The notes beneath the pieces are model-generated. The model saw only the letters and a list, made by a program, of their open reading frames with translations. It was not told the origin of the DNA and did not search any database. Below, piece after piece: positions 33,145-42,453 of a stretch of DNA of 64,000 nucleotides (positions are counted from its first letter, which is position 1; each line of letters opens with the position of its first letter). Location of the stretch: contig JBBSBY010000006.1 in the NCBI GenBank assembly GCA_038250835.1, positions 1-64,000 on the forward strand. The letters run 5' to 3'. A program made the position numbers and the translations under genes. The DNA is from JBBSBY01 sp038250835 (lineage in GTDB: Bacteria > Desulfobacterota > Desulfomonilia > Desulfomonilales > Desulfomonilaceae).

Positions 33145-33831
33145 ATGGAGAATAAAAGAGCCGTTACGCTTCTTTCCGGGGGCCTTGATTCCACAACTTG
33201 CCTTGCAATCGCCAAATCGCTTGGATTCGATATTTATGCTCTGAGTATTTTCTACAATCAACGTCATAAGATTGAGATGAAAGCGGCCAAGCGTGTGGCG
33301 CAAGACCTTGCGGTTCAAAAGCATCTTGTTTTGGAAGCGCCGCTGGACAGGATCGGCGGTTCGTCCTTGACCTCTGAACTTGCCGTGCCGAAAAATAGGT
33401 CGATCGATGAGATGAGCGAAGGAATTCCAAGTACTTACGTGCCGGCCAGAAACACGATATTCTTGTCATATGCGCTTGCCTGGGCGGAGGTTTTGGGCGC
33501 GGGAGACATTTTCATCGGAGTGAACGCCGTCGATTATTCAGGGTATCCTGATTGCCGCCCGGAATACATAGCCGCCTTTGAAAAGATGGCAAACCTTGCC
33601 GTGAAAAAATGCGTTGAAGGGGAACTTAGAATAAAAATTCATACGCCGTTGATTACAATGTCAAAAGGCGAAATCATTCGAAAGGGACTGTCCCTTGGAA
33701 TAGACTATGGACCGACTCATTCTTGCTATGATCCTTCCGAATCGGGTAAATCCTGCGGGGACTGTGATAGCTGCCGTTTGCGGGCTAAAGGATTTGCGGA
33801 TGCGGGTTTAGCCGATCCCGCCGACGGTTAG
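33145..33831 (+). CDS. queC: 7-cyano-7-deazaguanine synthase QueC
   Basis: 228 residues from the ATG at 33145 (GGAG 5 nt upstream). N-terminal ATP-pyrophosphatase P-loop LLSGGLDSTTCLAIA, YNQRH, and the C-terminal zinc site built from CYDPSESGKSCGDCDSC. QueC converts 7-carboxy-7-deazaguanine to preQ0 in queuosine synthesis. It lies 17 nt behind the arsS stop, so it may ride on the arsS transcript even though the pathways are unrelated. tgt and queH are elsewhere in the window; queD, queE and queF are not seen. Confidence 0.95.
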   Translation: MENKRAVTLLSGGLDSTTCLAIAKSLGFDIYALSIFYNQRHKIEMKAAKRVAQDLAVQKHLVLEAPLDRIGGSSLTSELAVPKNRSIDEMSEGIPSTYVPARNTIFLSYALAWAEVLGAGDIFIGVNAVDYSGYPDCRPEYIAAFEKMANLAVKKCVEGELRIKIHTPLITMSKGEIIRKGLSLGIDYGPTHSCYDPSESGKSCGDCDSCRLRAKGFADAGLADPADG

Positions 33832-33856
33832 GGCGGGAAACCGTCGTCGCAAATCC
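33790..33856 (+). terminator. Nested inverted repeat over the queC 3' end
   Basis: GGATTTGCG (33790-33798) pairs with CGCAAATCC (33848-33856) around an inner 8-bp stem, CGACGGTT / AACCGTCG (9-nt loop). The structure spans the queC stop codon. The next bases are T-rich only after about 10 nt (TCTGTTTTGGTTT). It may terminate or stabilise the transcript. Confidence 0.5.
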
Positions 33857-34102
33857 GATAATATCTGTTTTGGTTTATGCTATTTAAGACTGGTTCTCGA
33901 TCAGAACCCTGGATAGGATAATCCCGCCTGAGCCGGGCGATAAATCTTAGGCGATATCTTCATTTCAGAACATCTCATTAGAACATTCATTTCAATCACG
34001 GTCATTCAAGCATAGCTGCCGAGTTTTGAAAATTATACCTAATATTAATTGTAATATATGCTTATAAGTGATAAAATTACTTACGCTATTAGGAGGTATT
34101 TA

Positions 34103-34630
34103 ATGATAAAGTTAATTATTAATATAGTTGCCCTCACAACTCTTGTTTGGGTTCCCTCCGCGTTTTCGTTTGGTGAAGATATTTTGGCAATCACCGGTCA
34201 ATACACGTTTTTCATAAGACCAAAATGTGGACCGAACGTCACCTATTACCAGAAAATGGTTCCGTGTATAGTGGACGACCAATGTCCCATCGCAAGACCG
34301 ATTAGAGAGAGATACGCCGCGCCTGTGCCGATTCTCCGGCCACAGGGTGTTGCAATTAATGAAGTGCCGGTGGGATGCGCGGCCGGTTGTTCGGACTGCG
34401 TCGAATGCTTTCCCAAACCGTCACGCGGGAGCGGTTTCAATGACGTTGTTATGCCGGTATTGACCCCCGCTGACATGACCACTGTCGTCCCGATGCCGAA
34501 CAGTTTTAAACGGCCCATCATGTCGCCGCAATGGTTCGCCGTATATGAAGAACCTAAGGCGGTAAAGAAGGTTGGGGCCCCTTCGCCGGGGATGCCCGGA
34601 ATCGTCCCTTGGGCCCCGGTTTGCTACTGA
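34103..34630 (+). CDS. Cys- and Pro-rich exported protein, unknown
   Basis: 175 residues from the ATG at 34103, which has a perfect AGGAGG 6 nt upstream; an earlier ATG (34058) would spoil the signal peptide. Residues 1-22 are a signal peptide (cut near AFS-FG). The mature protein has eight cysteines, including CAAGCSDCVEC, and many Pro/Val/Met residues (VVMPVLTPADM, GAPSPGMPGIVPWAP). It ends in Cys-Tyr. Such composition fits a disulfide-rich or metal-binding surface protein. I do not recognise the family and no neighbour hints at a role. Confidence 0.65.
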   Translation: MIKLIINIVALTTLVWVPSAFSFGEDILAITGQYTFFIRPKCGPNVTYYQKMVPCIVDDQCPIARPIRERYAAPVPILRPQGVAINEVPVGCAAGCSDCVECFPKPSRGSGFNDVVMPVLTPADMTTVVPMPNSFKRPIMSPQWFAVYEEPKAVKKVGAPSPGMPGIVPWAPVCY

Positions 34631-34758
34631 GCCGCCTATCCTAATCTTTAGAATTCAAAACAGCGCAGGAACTTACGCCATGGCGCTGTATTCGTTTGCG
34701 CGCGAACTGAGGCCGTGTTATTTTATCCGGATAAGCAATTCAAAATGGAGAATTTCGT

Positions 34759-36246
34759 ATGAATCTATGCGAGATGGTAGATCGCTACGCCGGCGAATTG
34801 CCGGATCATCCCGCCCTTGTGATCGACAGCAGAAAATTAAGCTATTCTGAGATGTTAAGCTCGATAAATAAATTGGCCAACGCCTTTAAAAAAGCGGGAA
34901 TGGTTAAAGGCGATCGTATCATTTTGCTTCTGCCTAATCGACCGGAGTTCGTGTACGCATACTTTGCCGCGTTGAGGATTGGAGGGATTGCGGTAACATT
35001 GAATCCGGCCTCAACCGTTTACGAGCTCTCGCACTACTTCGCTGAATGCAAACCGTGCGCCGTGGCTTGCATGGGTGACCAACTGCCTAAGATTGAAAAG
35101 ATCAAAGCTCACTATGAAGGGATTCGATCGTGTTTTGCGACTGAGCCGGCTGAAAATGTTATCACTTTTGCCCAGGTTGAATCGGATTATTCAGCAGAGT
35201 GCCCCATGGAGGATTTGGATCCCGATGATCCGGCAGTCATAATCTTTACGGCAGGGTTGCTCGGCAGATCCCTGGGGGCCACTCTGACACATAGCAACCT
35301 TGAATCACAATCGACCTTGCTTCGCGATGTTTGCAATGGATCACCCAATGATAGGGGCTTTGCTCTGATTCCATTGTTTCACGCTTTTGGCGCCGCCGTA
35401 AACATGCTCAATATTTTAAAGGTCGGCGGGACCATATATCTGGTCGAAAAGGTGGACTTTCCCAGAATAATCCCCTGGTTAAAGACTGCCGGCATCACCT
35501 TCTGCGGTCTCGTCCCTATGGTGTATTACGGTTTATTGTTTCATCCGTCCTGCAAGGACTTGGATTTATCGACATTGAAGATAAATATCAGCGGAGGCGC
35601 CGCTTTGTCAAAAATAATATACGATCAGTTTACAAGTCGATACAATATAGACATATATCAAGGTTACGGACTAACCGAAGCTTCGCCGGTGGTTTCCTGG
35701 AATAATATAAATATTCCCAATAAGCCGGTTACCGTGGGCAAACCGATTCCTGATGTTTTCGTGGAAGTGCATGATGAGCACGGCGCTGCTCTACCCGCCA
35801 ATACTGAAGGAGAGGTTGTCGTAAAGGGCCCTAACGTCATGAGCGGCTATTTTGGCAGGCCGACCGAAACCGAGACCGTCATCAGGAATGGATGGCTCTA
35901 TACGGGAGATATCGGTCGTTTAGATGAGGATGGTTATCTCGAACTTACGGGAATTAAAAAGGACTTGATCATTACCGCGGGTTTCAATGTGTATTGCCAG
36001 GAAGTTGAAGAAATCATAATTCGGCATCCACAGGTTGCGGATGTAGCATTAATTGGTGTTCCTGATCTGATGCGCGGCCAAGTGATAGAAAGCCTTGTTG
36101 TGCCGGAACCCGGTCAACAGCCTGAAGAGCGAGAAATAATTCGGTTTTGTAAAGAGTACCTGTCACGCTATAAATGTCCCCGCAAAGTGACGTTCGTTAA
36201 ACATATCGTCAGAGATTCCCTTGGTAAACCATCTTCCTGGAGTTAA
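34759..36246 (+). CDS. AMP-binding (acyl-CoA synthetase-like) enzyme with altered P-loop
   Basis: 495 residues of the ANL superfamily, which adenylates carboxylates and usually forms acyl-CoA. The substrate-binding core (YQGYGLTEASPVVSWN), YTGDIGRLDEDGYLE and the hinge KKDLIITAGFN are recognisable. The phosphate loop reads FTAGLLGRSLGATLTH where the family has TSGTTGxPKG, so the loop Lys is replaced. The C-terminal catalytic Lys survives in SLGKPSS, but the protein ends five residues later, lacking the usual extension. It may still be active, as similar loops occur in deltaproteobacterial homologues I recall. It sits 47 bp upstream of pilS. Confidence 0.8.
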   Translation: MNLCEMVDRYAGELPDHPALVIDSRKLSYSEMLSSINKLANAFKKAGMVKGDRIILLLPNRPEFVYAYFAALRIGGIAVTLNPASTVYELSHYFAECKPCAVACMGDQLPKIEKIKAHYEGIRSCFATEPAENVITFAQVESDYSAECPMEDLDPDDPAVIIFTAGLLGRSLGATLTHSNLESQSTLLRDVCNGSPNDRGFALIPLFHAFGAAVNMLNILKVGGTIYLVEKVDFPRIIPWLKTAGITFCGLVPMVYYGLLFHPSCKDLDLSTLKINISGGAALSKIIYDQFTSRYNIDIYQGYGLTEASPVVSWNNINIPNKPVTVGKPIPDVFVEVHDEHGAALPANTEGEVVVKGPNVMSGYFGRPTETETVIRNGWLYTGDIGRLDEDGYLELTGIKKDLIITAGFNVYCQEVEEIIIRHPQVADVALIGVPDLMRGQVIESLVVPEPGQQPEEREIIRFCKEYLSRYKCPRKVTFVKHIVRDSLGKPSSWS

Positions 36247-36293
36247 TTTCCAGGATAGATTTAATTTGCCCACCAGACATAGGACGGAAGCCA

Positions 36294-37991
36294 TTGCCTT
36301 TGAGCCGGACATTTCATAATCTTATCCGGCCCGAGGCATATCGGAACGCCCCCGAATACAGGCGGCGAGTCGAATGGCTGATGCTCCTCCGGCTTATAGT
36401 CACTACATTGGTCTTAGTGACAACCATTTTTTTTCACTTACGTGAATCCGGCGAGCTATTTGTCCACACTGTTATACCTTTATACGTGCTGATTGGGACA
36501 ATCTTTGTCCTCAGCATTATATATGCCCTGGCCTTACCCCTGGTTCCCGACCTTTGGATCTTCTCATTTATCCAGGTCTTGATCGACGTACTCTACGCGA
36601 CCGTTTTGATTCATTTTACCGGCGGCGCTTCCAGCGTATTTACCATTCTATATATCTTTCCTATTGTCACAGCCGGCATTTTGCACCTAAGGCGCGGGGC
36701 CATGATTGTCGCTTCTCTTGCGTGTTTGTGCTTTGGCATTCTTATAAATTTAGAATTTTACGGAGTTATTCCTCCCGCCGATTGGCCGTGGGTGAGCCCG
36801 TGGAGCAAGAATACCCCCGGTTACCTGCTCTGGGTTTTAATTGTTCACTTCACCTTTTTCTTCCTTCTCGCAATTTTGGCGAGTTCCTTATCTGAGCAGT
36901 TACAGCGGGCCAAAATCTCCCTGAATGTTACTAAAGGTCATTTCAAGAACTTGGCCGATCTTCACAGAAGCATAGTAACTTCTATTCCAAGCGGAATTAT
37001 GACCGCCGACACATCCGGCAGAATTGGTTTTATCAATGAATCAGGCAGAGCATTGCTTCAGGTTTCAAGTGACAAGATCATTGGCGCACACCTGGATGAA
37101 GTTTTTCCGGTCACCCAAATTAGCGGCGATACTACAGGACGAATACGGGAAACATTTCGAACCACTAAGGATATTTGTGGTGAAATTAGAAGCTTTGAAT
37201 TATCAGTAGCCGACTTACGCGGTTTGGACGCCATCTCCACTGGACGTCTGGTGATATTTCAAGATATCACGGAAATCCAAAAAATGGAGGATCGCGTTAA
37301 ACTCAGCGAGAAGCAAGCGGCGTTTGTTCGTATAGCCGCAGGCATGGCTCATGAGATACGTAATCCTCTGGCTGCCTTGAGGGGCGCCACAGAGCTACTT
37401 ACTCAGACGGGACACAGAGATTCCGGTGTAGACAAACGACTACTCGGCATTGTTATACGTGAAAGCGATCGGCTCAATAATTTGCTGGGGGATTTTCTAC
37501 TCACCGTTGGTGTTCGTCAAGGATTAAAATCAATATTGATGCTGAACGATCTTGTTGAAGACACGTTAATACTGTTTTCACAGGAGCCGACTGCCGGCAG
37601 GATTAAAATTGAAACTCGACTGAGCAAAGGGATTCAGGTTGAAGGCGATGCGCCGAAGCTCAAGCAGGCTTTGTGGAATTTATTAAACAACGCTTTAGAA
37701 GCGGATTCAGGAGTTGGCGTAATAAGAGTTACGCTGGAAAGTGATTCGAAGTCGGAATCGGCTATTTTAAAGGTTCAGGATTTTGGGCTGGGGGTAGACG
37801 CGGCAATCAAAGAGTGGATTTTCGAGCCTTTTACCACGACTAAAGAAAAGGGGACGGGGCTGGGCCTCGCATTGGCGCTTAGTATAGTAGAAGCTCATAA
37901 TGGCGCTTTAGAGATGGACAGCACACCCGGCGCCGGGACGACATTTTCAATCAGGTTACCTCTGTCTCCGACCGAGACGGCAAGGAGATAA
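36294..37991 (+). CDS. pilS: PilS-like membrane sensor histidine kinase
   Basis: 565 residues, TTG start with AGGAC/GGAAG just upstream. Six hydrophobic helices in residues 30-205, including IHFTGGASSVFTILY, which is characteristic of PilS; then a coiled linker, a PAS domain (about 225-340), HisKA with GMAHEIRNPLAALRG and HATPase with WNLLNNALEAD, VQDFGLGV and GTGLGLALALS. PilS senses pilin levels in the inner membrane and phosphorylates PilR. The cognate regulator gene starts one base after the stop. Type IV pilus assembly genes are at the end of the window. Confidence 0.85.
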   Translation: MPLSRTFHNLIRPEAYRNAPEYRRRVEWLMLLRLIVTTLVLVTTIFFHLRESGELFVHTVIPLYVLIGTIFVLSIIYALALPLVPDLWIFSFIQVLIDVLYATVLIHFTGGASSVFTILYIFPIVTAGILHLRRGAMIVASLACLCFGILINLEFYGVIPPADWPWVSPWSKNTPGYLLWVLIVHFTFFFLLAILASSLSEQLQRAKISLNVTKGHFKNLADLHRSIVTSIPSGIMTADTSGRIGFINESGRALLQVSSDKIIGAHLDEVFPVTQISGDTTGRIRETFRTTKDICGEIRSFELSVADLRGLDAISTGRLVIFQDITEIQKMEDRVKLSEKQAAFVRIAAGMAHEIRNPLAALRGATELLTQTGHRDSGVDKRLLGIVIRESDRLNNLLGDFLLTVGVRQGLKSILMLNDLVEDTLILFSQEPTAGRIKIETRLSKGIQVEGDAPKLKQALWNLLNNALEADSGVGVIRVTLESDSKSESAILKVQDFGLGVDAAIKEWIFEPFTTTKEKGTGLGLALALSIVEAHNGALEMDSTPGAGTTFSIRLPLSPTETARR

Positions 37992-37992
37992 T

Positions 37993-39381
37993 ATGGGCGA
38001 ACGCATACTCGTGGTGGATGACGAACCTAGTATGCTGGAATTTTTGGAGATAATGCTTAGCGAGGATGGGTACGAGGTAAGCGCCGGCGCCACCGGAGAA
38101 CAGGGCCTGAAGCTGTACAAGTCTTGTGAACCGCACCTGGTGCTCACAGATGTGAAAATGCCCGGTATGAGCGGTTTAGACCTAATCCGGGAGATCAGGG
38201 CGATTGATCCGGCCACTCCCATTATCGCAATAACCGCGTACGCTTCTGCAGACGATGCGCTTCGGGCCGTCCGGGAAGGCGCATACGATTACCTCTCCAA
38301 ACCCTTCCAAATTGATGATTTGAGAATTGTGATTCGCAATGCGCTTGAGACTCGCCGTTTACGCAAGGAAAATTTAGAACTCAAAACATCAAAAGAAAAC
38401 AAACGGAAGTTGGGTGGGATAGTCGGCAAGTCCCCCCAGATGCTCGATATTTATAATCTGATTACTCAGATAGCGCCGTCTAAGGCCGGCGTGCTGCTCC
38501 TGGGCGAATCCGGCACCGGAAAAGAGCTCATAGCAAAGGCCGTTCATTACAACTCGCCTCGAGCGAACAAGCCGTTCATAACCGTAAATTGCTCGGCAAT
38601 ACCTGAAACTTTACTTGAATCGGAGATGTTCGGCCATGCCAAGGGCTCCTTCACAGGGGCTATTAACCATAAACCTGGTCTTGTGGAAGCGGCTCATTCA
38701 GGGACATTGTTCTTGGATGAGATTGGCGAGATCCCCCTGTCGGTTCAGGCAAAAATCCTACGTTTTCTACAGGAGAGAGAATTCAGAAGGGTAGGCGACA
38801 ACGAGGACCGTAAGGTCGATGTTCGGGTTATTGCGGCTACCAACAAACGACTTGAGCAGGAAATGGAAAATGGCGCTTTCCGTGAGGATTTATACTATAG
38901 GTTGAATGTTATTCGTATAAAGGTGCCCCCACTTCGCGAACGTGAAGAGGATGTACCTGTACTAATAGATCATTTTCTCCGGAGATTCAGTAAGGAGCAG
39001 GGCAAGAAGATCTTAAAGGTTTCATCCCTCGCTATGAGAGTCCTTTGCAATTACGGATATCCTGGAAATGTTAGAGAACTTGAAAATATAATAGAACGGT
39101 GTGTAACTCTTGAACAATCCGATCAAATTACGGCCGAAAATTTGCCGCCAAAGCTGACTGAACGGTGCGTTGCCGTAGCGCCGGGAGAATTTGACGTGCC
39201 GTCGGACGGTTTAGATCTGAACAGGACCTTGGAGAACATAGAGAGAAAGCTCATTATGAGAGCGCTTGAGATGACGGGTGGAAACAGAGCCAGAGCTTCA
39301 AGGTTGCTGGGAATAAGCTTTCGGTCCCTTAGATACAGATTGGTTAAACTGGGTATGGAAGCTGAAGGATCCGACACATAG
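37993..39381 (+). CDS. pilR: PilR-like sigma-54 response regulator
   Basis: 462 residues: receiver (1-120; Asp in LVLTDVKMPGMSG, Lys in YLSKPFQ), AAA+ domain (about 140-370) with Walker A GESGTGKE, the sigma-54 contact loop GSFTGA (usually GAFTGA), Walker B LFLDEIGE and R-finger region, and a Fis-type helix-turn-helix at the C-terminus (GGNRARASRLLGISFRSLRYR). It activates sigma-54 promoters, probably of pilin genes, upon phosphorylation by PilS. The Ser in GSFTGA is a tolerated variant. Confidence 0.88.
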   Translation: MGERILVVDDEPSMLEFLEIMLSEDGYEVSAGATGEQGLKLYKSCEPHLVLTDVKMPGMSGLDLIREIRAIDPATPIIAITAYASADDALRAVREGAYDYLSKPFQIDDLRIVIRNALETRRLRKENLELKTSKENKRKLGGIVGKSPQMLDIYNLITQIAPSKAGVLLLGESGTGKELIAKAVHYNSPRANKPFITVNCSAIPETLLESEMFGHAKGSFTGAINHKPGLVEAAHSGTLFLDEIGEIPLSVQAKILRFLQEREFRRVGDNEDRKVDVRVIAATNKRLEQEMENGAFREDLYYRLNVIRIKVPPLREREEDVPVLIDHFLRRFSKEQGKKILKVSSLAMRVLCNYGYPGNVRELENIIERCVTLEQSDQITAENLPPKLTERCVAVAPGEFDVPSDGLDLNRTLENIERKLIMRALEMTGGNRARASRLLGISFRSLRYRLVKLGMEAEGSDT

Positions 39382-39407
39382 GCGCCACGGGCGCTTGTGT
39401 TGTGTTT
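39382..39407 (+). terminator. Short GC hairpin after pilR
   Basis: GCGCC-ACG-GGCGC directly after the pilR stop, followed by TTGTGTTGTGTTT. Five base pairs with a 3-nt loop and a U-rich tail: a plausible weak intrinsic terminator. Confidence 0.5.
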
Positions 39408-39514
39408 CCCCAAAGCAATGGTAGGTTGGTATATTTGCGTGCCGACACGAAAAAAAGGATCATGCCTACGCACAATCCCATTGTTCCCGAGTCTCTGAAT
39501 GAACTGACTAAGCT

Positions 39515-39955
39515 CTATCCTTCCAAAATGGAACGCAATTCTTTAAGTTCTTTTTTAATCTCAAGGAGAATTTCACGATAATCGGCATGTTCCATTGAAG
39601 GAGTATTAGCGTCTTTTAAAGTCATCGAATCCGACGATTCCGATTCATCTTTGTCTTTAGCAGTCCTGGCGGGTCGTCGGTTCGCCCTCTTTTCGGCTGA
39701 TGATTGTTTTTTCATTTCCTGAAGCCGCTTTTTAGCTCCGGCAATGGTAAACTTTTCATCATAAAGAAGATGTTTAATTTCGAGCAGAAGCTCCAGGTCT
39801 TTTTTGTGGTACAGACGCTGACGCGCTCGAGTCCGTGTGGGCTTAAGGATCTTGAATTCCGACTCCCAGTACCTAAGGACATATGGCTCAACGTCCAAGA
39901 TTTCGCTGACTTCACCGATTTTGAAGTACTGTTTCTCGGGAATTGCGATAGTCAT
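39515..39955 (-). CDS. MerR-family transcriptional regulator
   Basis: About 146 residues from the ATG at 39955 (GAGGGG upstream); an earlier ATG at 40009 is unlikely. Winged helix-turn-helix KIGEVSEILDVEPYVLRYWE followed by RQRLYHKKDLELLLEIKHLL, typical MerR N-terminus. The rest is a basic/acidic linker and a coiled coil (EILLEIKKELKELRSILEG) with no effector cysteines, so it is not a metal sensor of the CueR or MerR type. Such a short MerR protein behind pheT is a common deltaproteobacterial arrangement. Target unknown. Confidence 0.85.
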   Translation of the reverse strand: MTIAIPEKQYFKIGEVSEILDVEPYVLRYWESEFKILKPTRTRARQRLYHKKDLELLLEIKHLLYDEKFTIAGAKKRLQEMKKQSSAEKRANRRPARTAKDKDESESSDSMTLKDANTPSMEHADYREILLEIKKELKELRSILEG

Positions 39956-40050
39956 AATTCGACCACCCCTCAAATAATGAGAATCCACGCCGGTGAGCGC
40001 CAAGACCAAGAGCAGCCGCCATCAATCCACAAAGGGAATTGAGAATACCT

Positions 40051-42453
40051 TCATTCTCGTGTGGATGCGCCGAATTGCGTAGACAACGCTTCCAAAATAT
40101 GAGAATGAATTTCTTGGACTTCCTCATCGGTTAGAGTCCGATTTTCGGACTGATACCGAATCCGAAACGCCATGCTTTGACGGCCCTTCGGTATCGATTC
40201 TCCTCGATATAAATCGAATAAGTTCACGGAACTTATAATATCACGGCCCAAGTGTGAAATCAAGCGCTTAATCATAGCCCCTGAAACTTTTTCTTCAACG
40301 ATGATTGATAAATCCCTTTCTATATAGGGGTAGCGCGGGATCGCCCGGAAAACTCTTTCCCCATGCGCTTTAGCGAATATTGGCTCCAGCATTACCTCAC
40401 AAATATAAACAGCCTGATCCAGCTCATGACGACGAGCATTGATTGGAGATAACTCTCCTAAGTAGCCAATATTACGGTCATTTACCCACACATCAGCCGA
40501 TTTGCCAGGATGTAGAAAAGCCTTTTCCGACGGAACGTATTCCACATCGAGAATGTCAAAACCTTCAAGCAAAGTTTCAAGCGCGCCCTTAGCATCATAG
40601 AAATCTATTAACTCGTCTTTAGGTAAATTCCAAAGAAATGGATTTCTGGACCCCACAGCCAAAAAACTCAGTTTTAAGTCTTCCTGAGGTAAATCAGCGC
40701 CGTTAATGGGTGTAAAGGTGCGACCAATTTCATAAAGCTTCAGATTGTCGTTTCTGAAATTTGCGTTTCTTTTCATTACCGTCAATAAACCGGGAACCAA
40801 AGACGAACGCATGACTACTGCGTCTTCGGATAAAGGATTCATTAGGGCGAAACCTTCACTGCTCGATAAGTCAAACTCCCTGAAAGCCTCACTTGATATA
40901 AAGGACATGGTGATGATTTCGGTAAAACCTGAGGTATCCATCAGCTCTGCGGATTTTCTCACCATATCGTGGCGCTGACGCGTGTGATCCGGCGCCGTGT
41001 TAAGCTTCGGCATAGTCACGGAGATATTTTGAATTCCCATCATGCGGGCAACTTCTTCCGCCATATCAACTTCACGATCCAGGTCCCAACGCCACGAAGG
41101 CGGAGAGCACATAATCGCGTCCTCCGGCCTGGATTGTTCGGTGTCGATATTCAGTCTCTCTAAGAGGCCTGCAATCTCGGCAGTTTCCAGCTTGGTTCCG
41201 AGCAGAGTGTTCACCTTATGGCTTCTCACCGAGACCGGTTTACGCACTATCGGCGACGGGTAGCTGTCGGCAACACCTCTCGCTATGGCGCCTCGTGCAT
41301 ATTTCTGCATTAAAAAGGCGCACCTTGACGCGGCCCAGAGCGATCCCTCGGGATCAACTCCACGCTCGAAACGATATGAGGCTTCCGTCGACAATCCCAA
41401 ACTCTTAGAGGTTCGGCGTATACCGAAAGGCTCAAAACAGGCGCTTTCGATTAGCACATTTTGCGTAGAATCATTGATCTCGGAGTTTGCGCCTCCCATA
41501 ATGCCGGCCAGCGCCACTGATCTGCGACCGTCCATAATCATTAAAGAGTCGTTTGGCAGGGTTCGTTCAATTCCGTCCAAGGTTGTAAACAAGTCGCCGG
41601 GACGACTTCGTTTAACGACTATCTTCTGATCCTCGAGAAGTTCGTAATCAAAAGCGTGCAGAGGTTGTCCGCATTCCAGGAGCACCAGATTGGTAACATC
41701 AACTACATTTGATATGGGACGAACTCCGGCCCTCAAAAGTTTTATTCGCGCTTCAAGGCTGGATTTGCCCAGCGAGACGCCCTCCACAAGTCTTGCGACA
41801 TATCTGAGGCACAGATCCGGATCAGGCAGTTCTATACGGATCTTATGATTTATGTCGGTATTCGACTCGTGAATTTGAAACACAGGTTTTTTCCATTCAA
41901 TATCGAGCAAAGCGGCTACTTCACGCGCTACCCCAAGAATGGATAAGCAGTCACCTCGGTTCGGTGTCACGGATGTTTCAAGGATGTAATCTTCGAGATA
42001 GGGCAGGGCGCTTGAAAGGGGTTTTCCCAGCGGGAGGTCTTCGTCAAAAACCAAAATACCCGATTCATCATCTCCGATGGACAATTCTTTTTCGGAACAA
42101 AGCATCCCCGGAGACGGGATGCCCTTGATTTGTCTTTCTTCAATGCTTATACCCGAGGGCAGCTTGACTCCTAAGCCCGCAAAGGCCGTGATTTGTCCGG
42201 GAGCGACATTGGGAGCTCCGCACACCACCGACACTTTGCGGTCGCCTAAATCAATCTTGGTGACGTGCAGTTTTGCGTCATGAGGGTGGGCGGTGACTTC
42301 CACAATTTTGGCGATCTGAATCTGAGATAGTGTTTTGCCGAGGTGTGTTATGGCCTCAACTTCCATACCGCCCATAGTGAGAATATCGGCAATCCCTTCC
42401 GCATTTTTGTCCGTATCAACAAACTCTTTCAGCCAATTTAAGCTGACGAGCAT
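40051..42453 (-). CDS. pheT: Phenylalanyl-tRNA synthetase beta subunit
   Basis: 800 residues, full length. Starts MLVSLNWLKEFVD; tRNA-binding (EMAP/OB) domain at about 40-150 (HPHDAKLHVTKIDLG), B3/4 editing domain, B5 domain (VRSHKVNTLLG), a pseudo-catalytic core, and the anticodon-binding FDX-ACB domain at the end (IPRYPYIERDLSIIVEE). With PheS it forms the alpha2beta2 enzyme that charges tRNA-Phe. Unusually, 408 bp separate it from pheS, although both are on the minus strand. Confidence 0.96.
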   Translation of the reverse strand: MLVSLNWLKEFVDTDKNAEGIADILTMGGMEVEAITHLGKTLSQIQIAKIVEVTAHPHDAKLHVTKIDLGDRKVSVVCGAPNVAPGQITAFAGLGVKLPSGISIEERQIKGIPSPGMLCSEKELSIGDDESGILVFDEDLPLGKPLSSALPYLEDYILETSVTPNRGDCLSILGVAREVAALLDIEWKKPVFQIHESNTDINHKIRIELPDPDLCLRYVARLVEGVSLGKSSLEARIKLLRAGVRPISNVVDVTNLVLLECGQPLHAFDYELLEDQKIVVKRSRPGDLFTTLDGIERTLPNDSLMIMDGRRSVALAGIMGGANSEINDSTQNVLIESACFEPFGIRRTSKSLGLSTEASYRFERGVDPEGSLWAASRCAFLMQKYARGAIARGVADSYPSPIVRKPVSVRSHKVNTLLGTKLETAEIAGLLERLNIDTEQSRPEDAIMCSPPSWRWDLDREVDMAEEVARMMGIQNISVTMPKLNTAPDHTRQRHDMVRKSAELMDTSGFTEIITMSFISSEAFREFDLSSSEGFALMNPLSEDAVVMRSSLVPGLLTVMKRNANFRNDNLKLYEIGRTFTPINGADLPQEDLKLSFLAVGSRNPFLWNLPKDELIDFYDAKGALETLLEGFDILDVEYVPSEKAFLHPGKSADVWVNDRNIGYLGELSPINARRHELDQAVYICEVMLEPIFAKAHGERVFRAIPRYPYIERDLSIIVEEKVSGAMIKRLISHLGRDIISSVNLFDLYRGESIPKGRQSMAFRIRYQSENRTLTDEEVQEIHSHILEALSTQFGASTRE

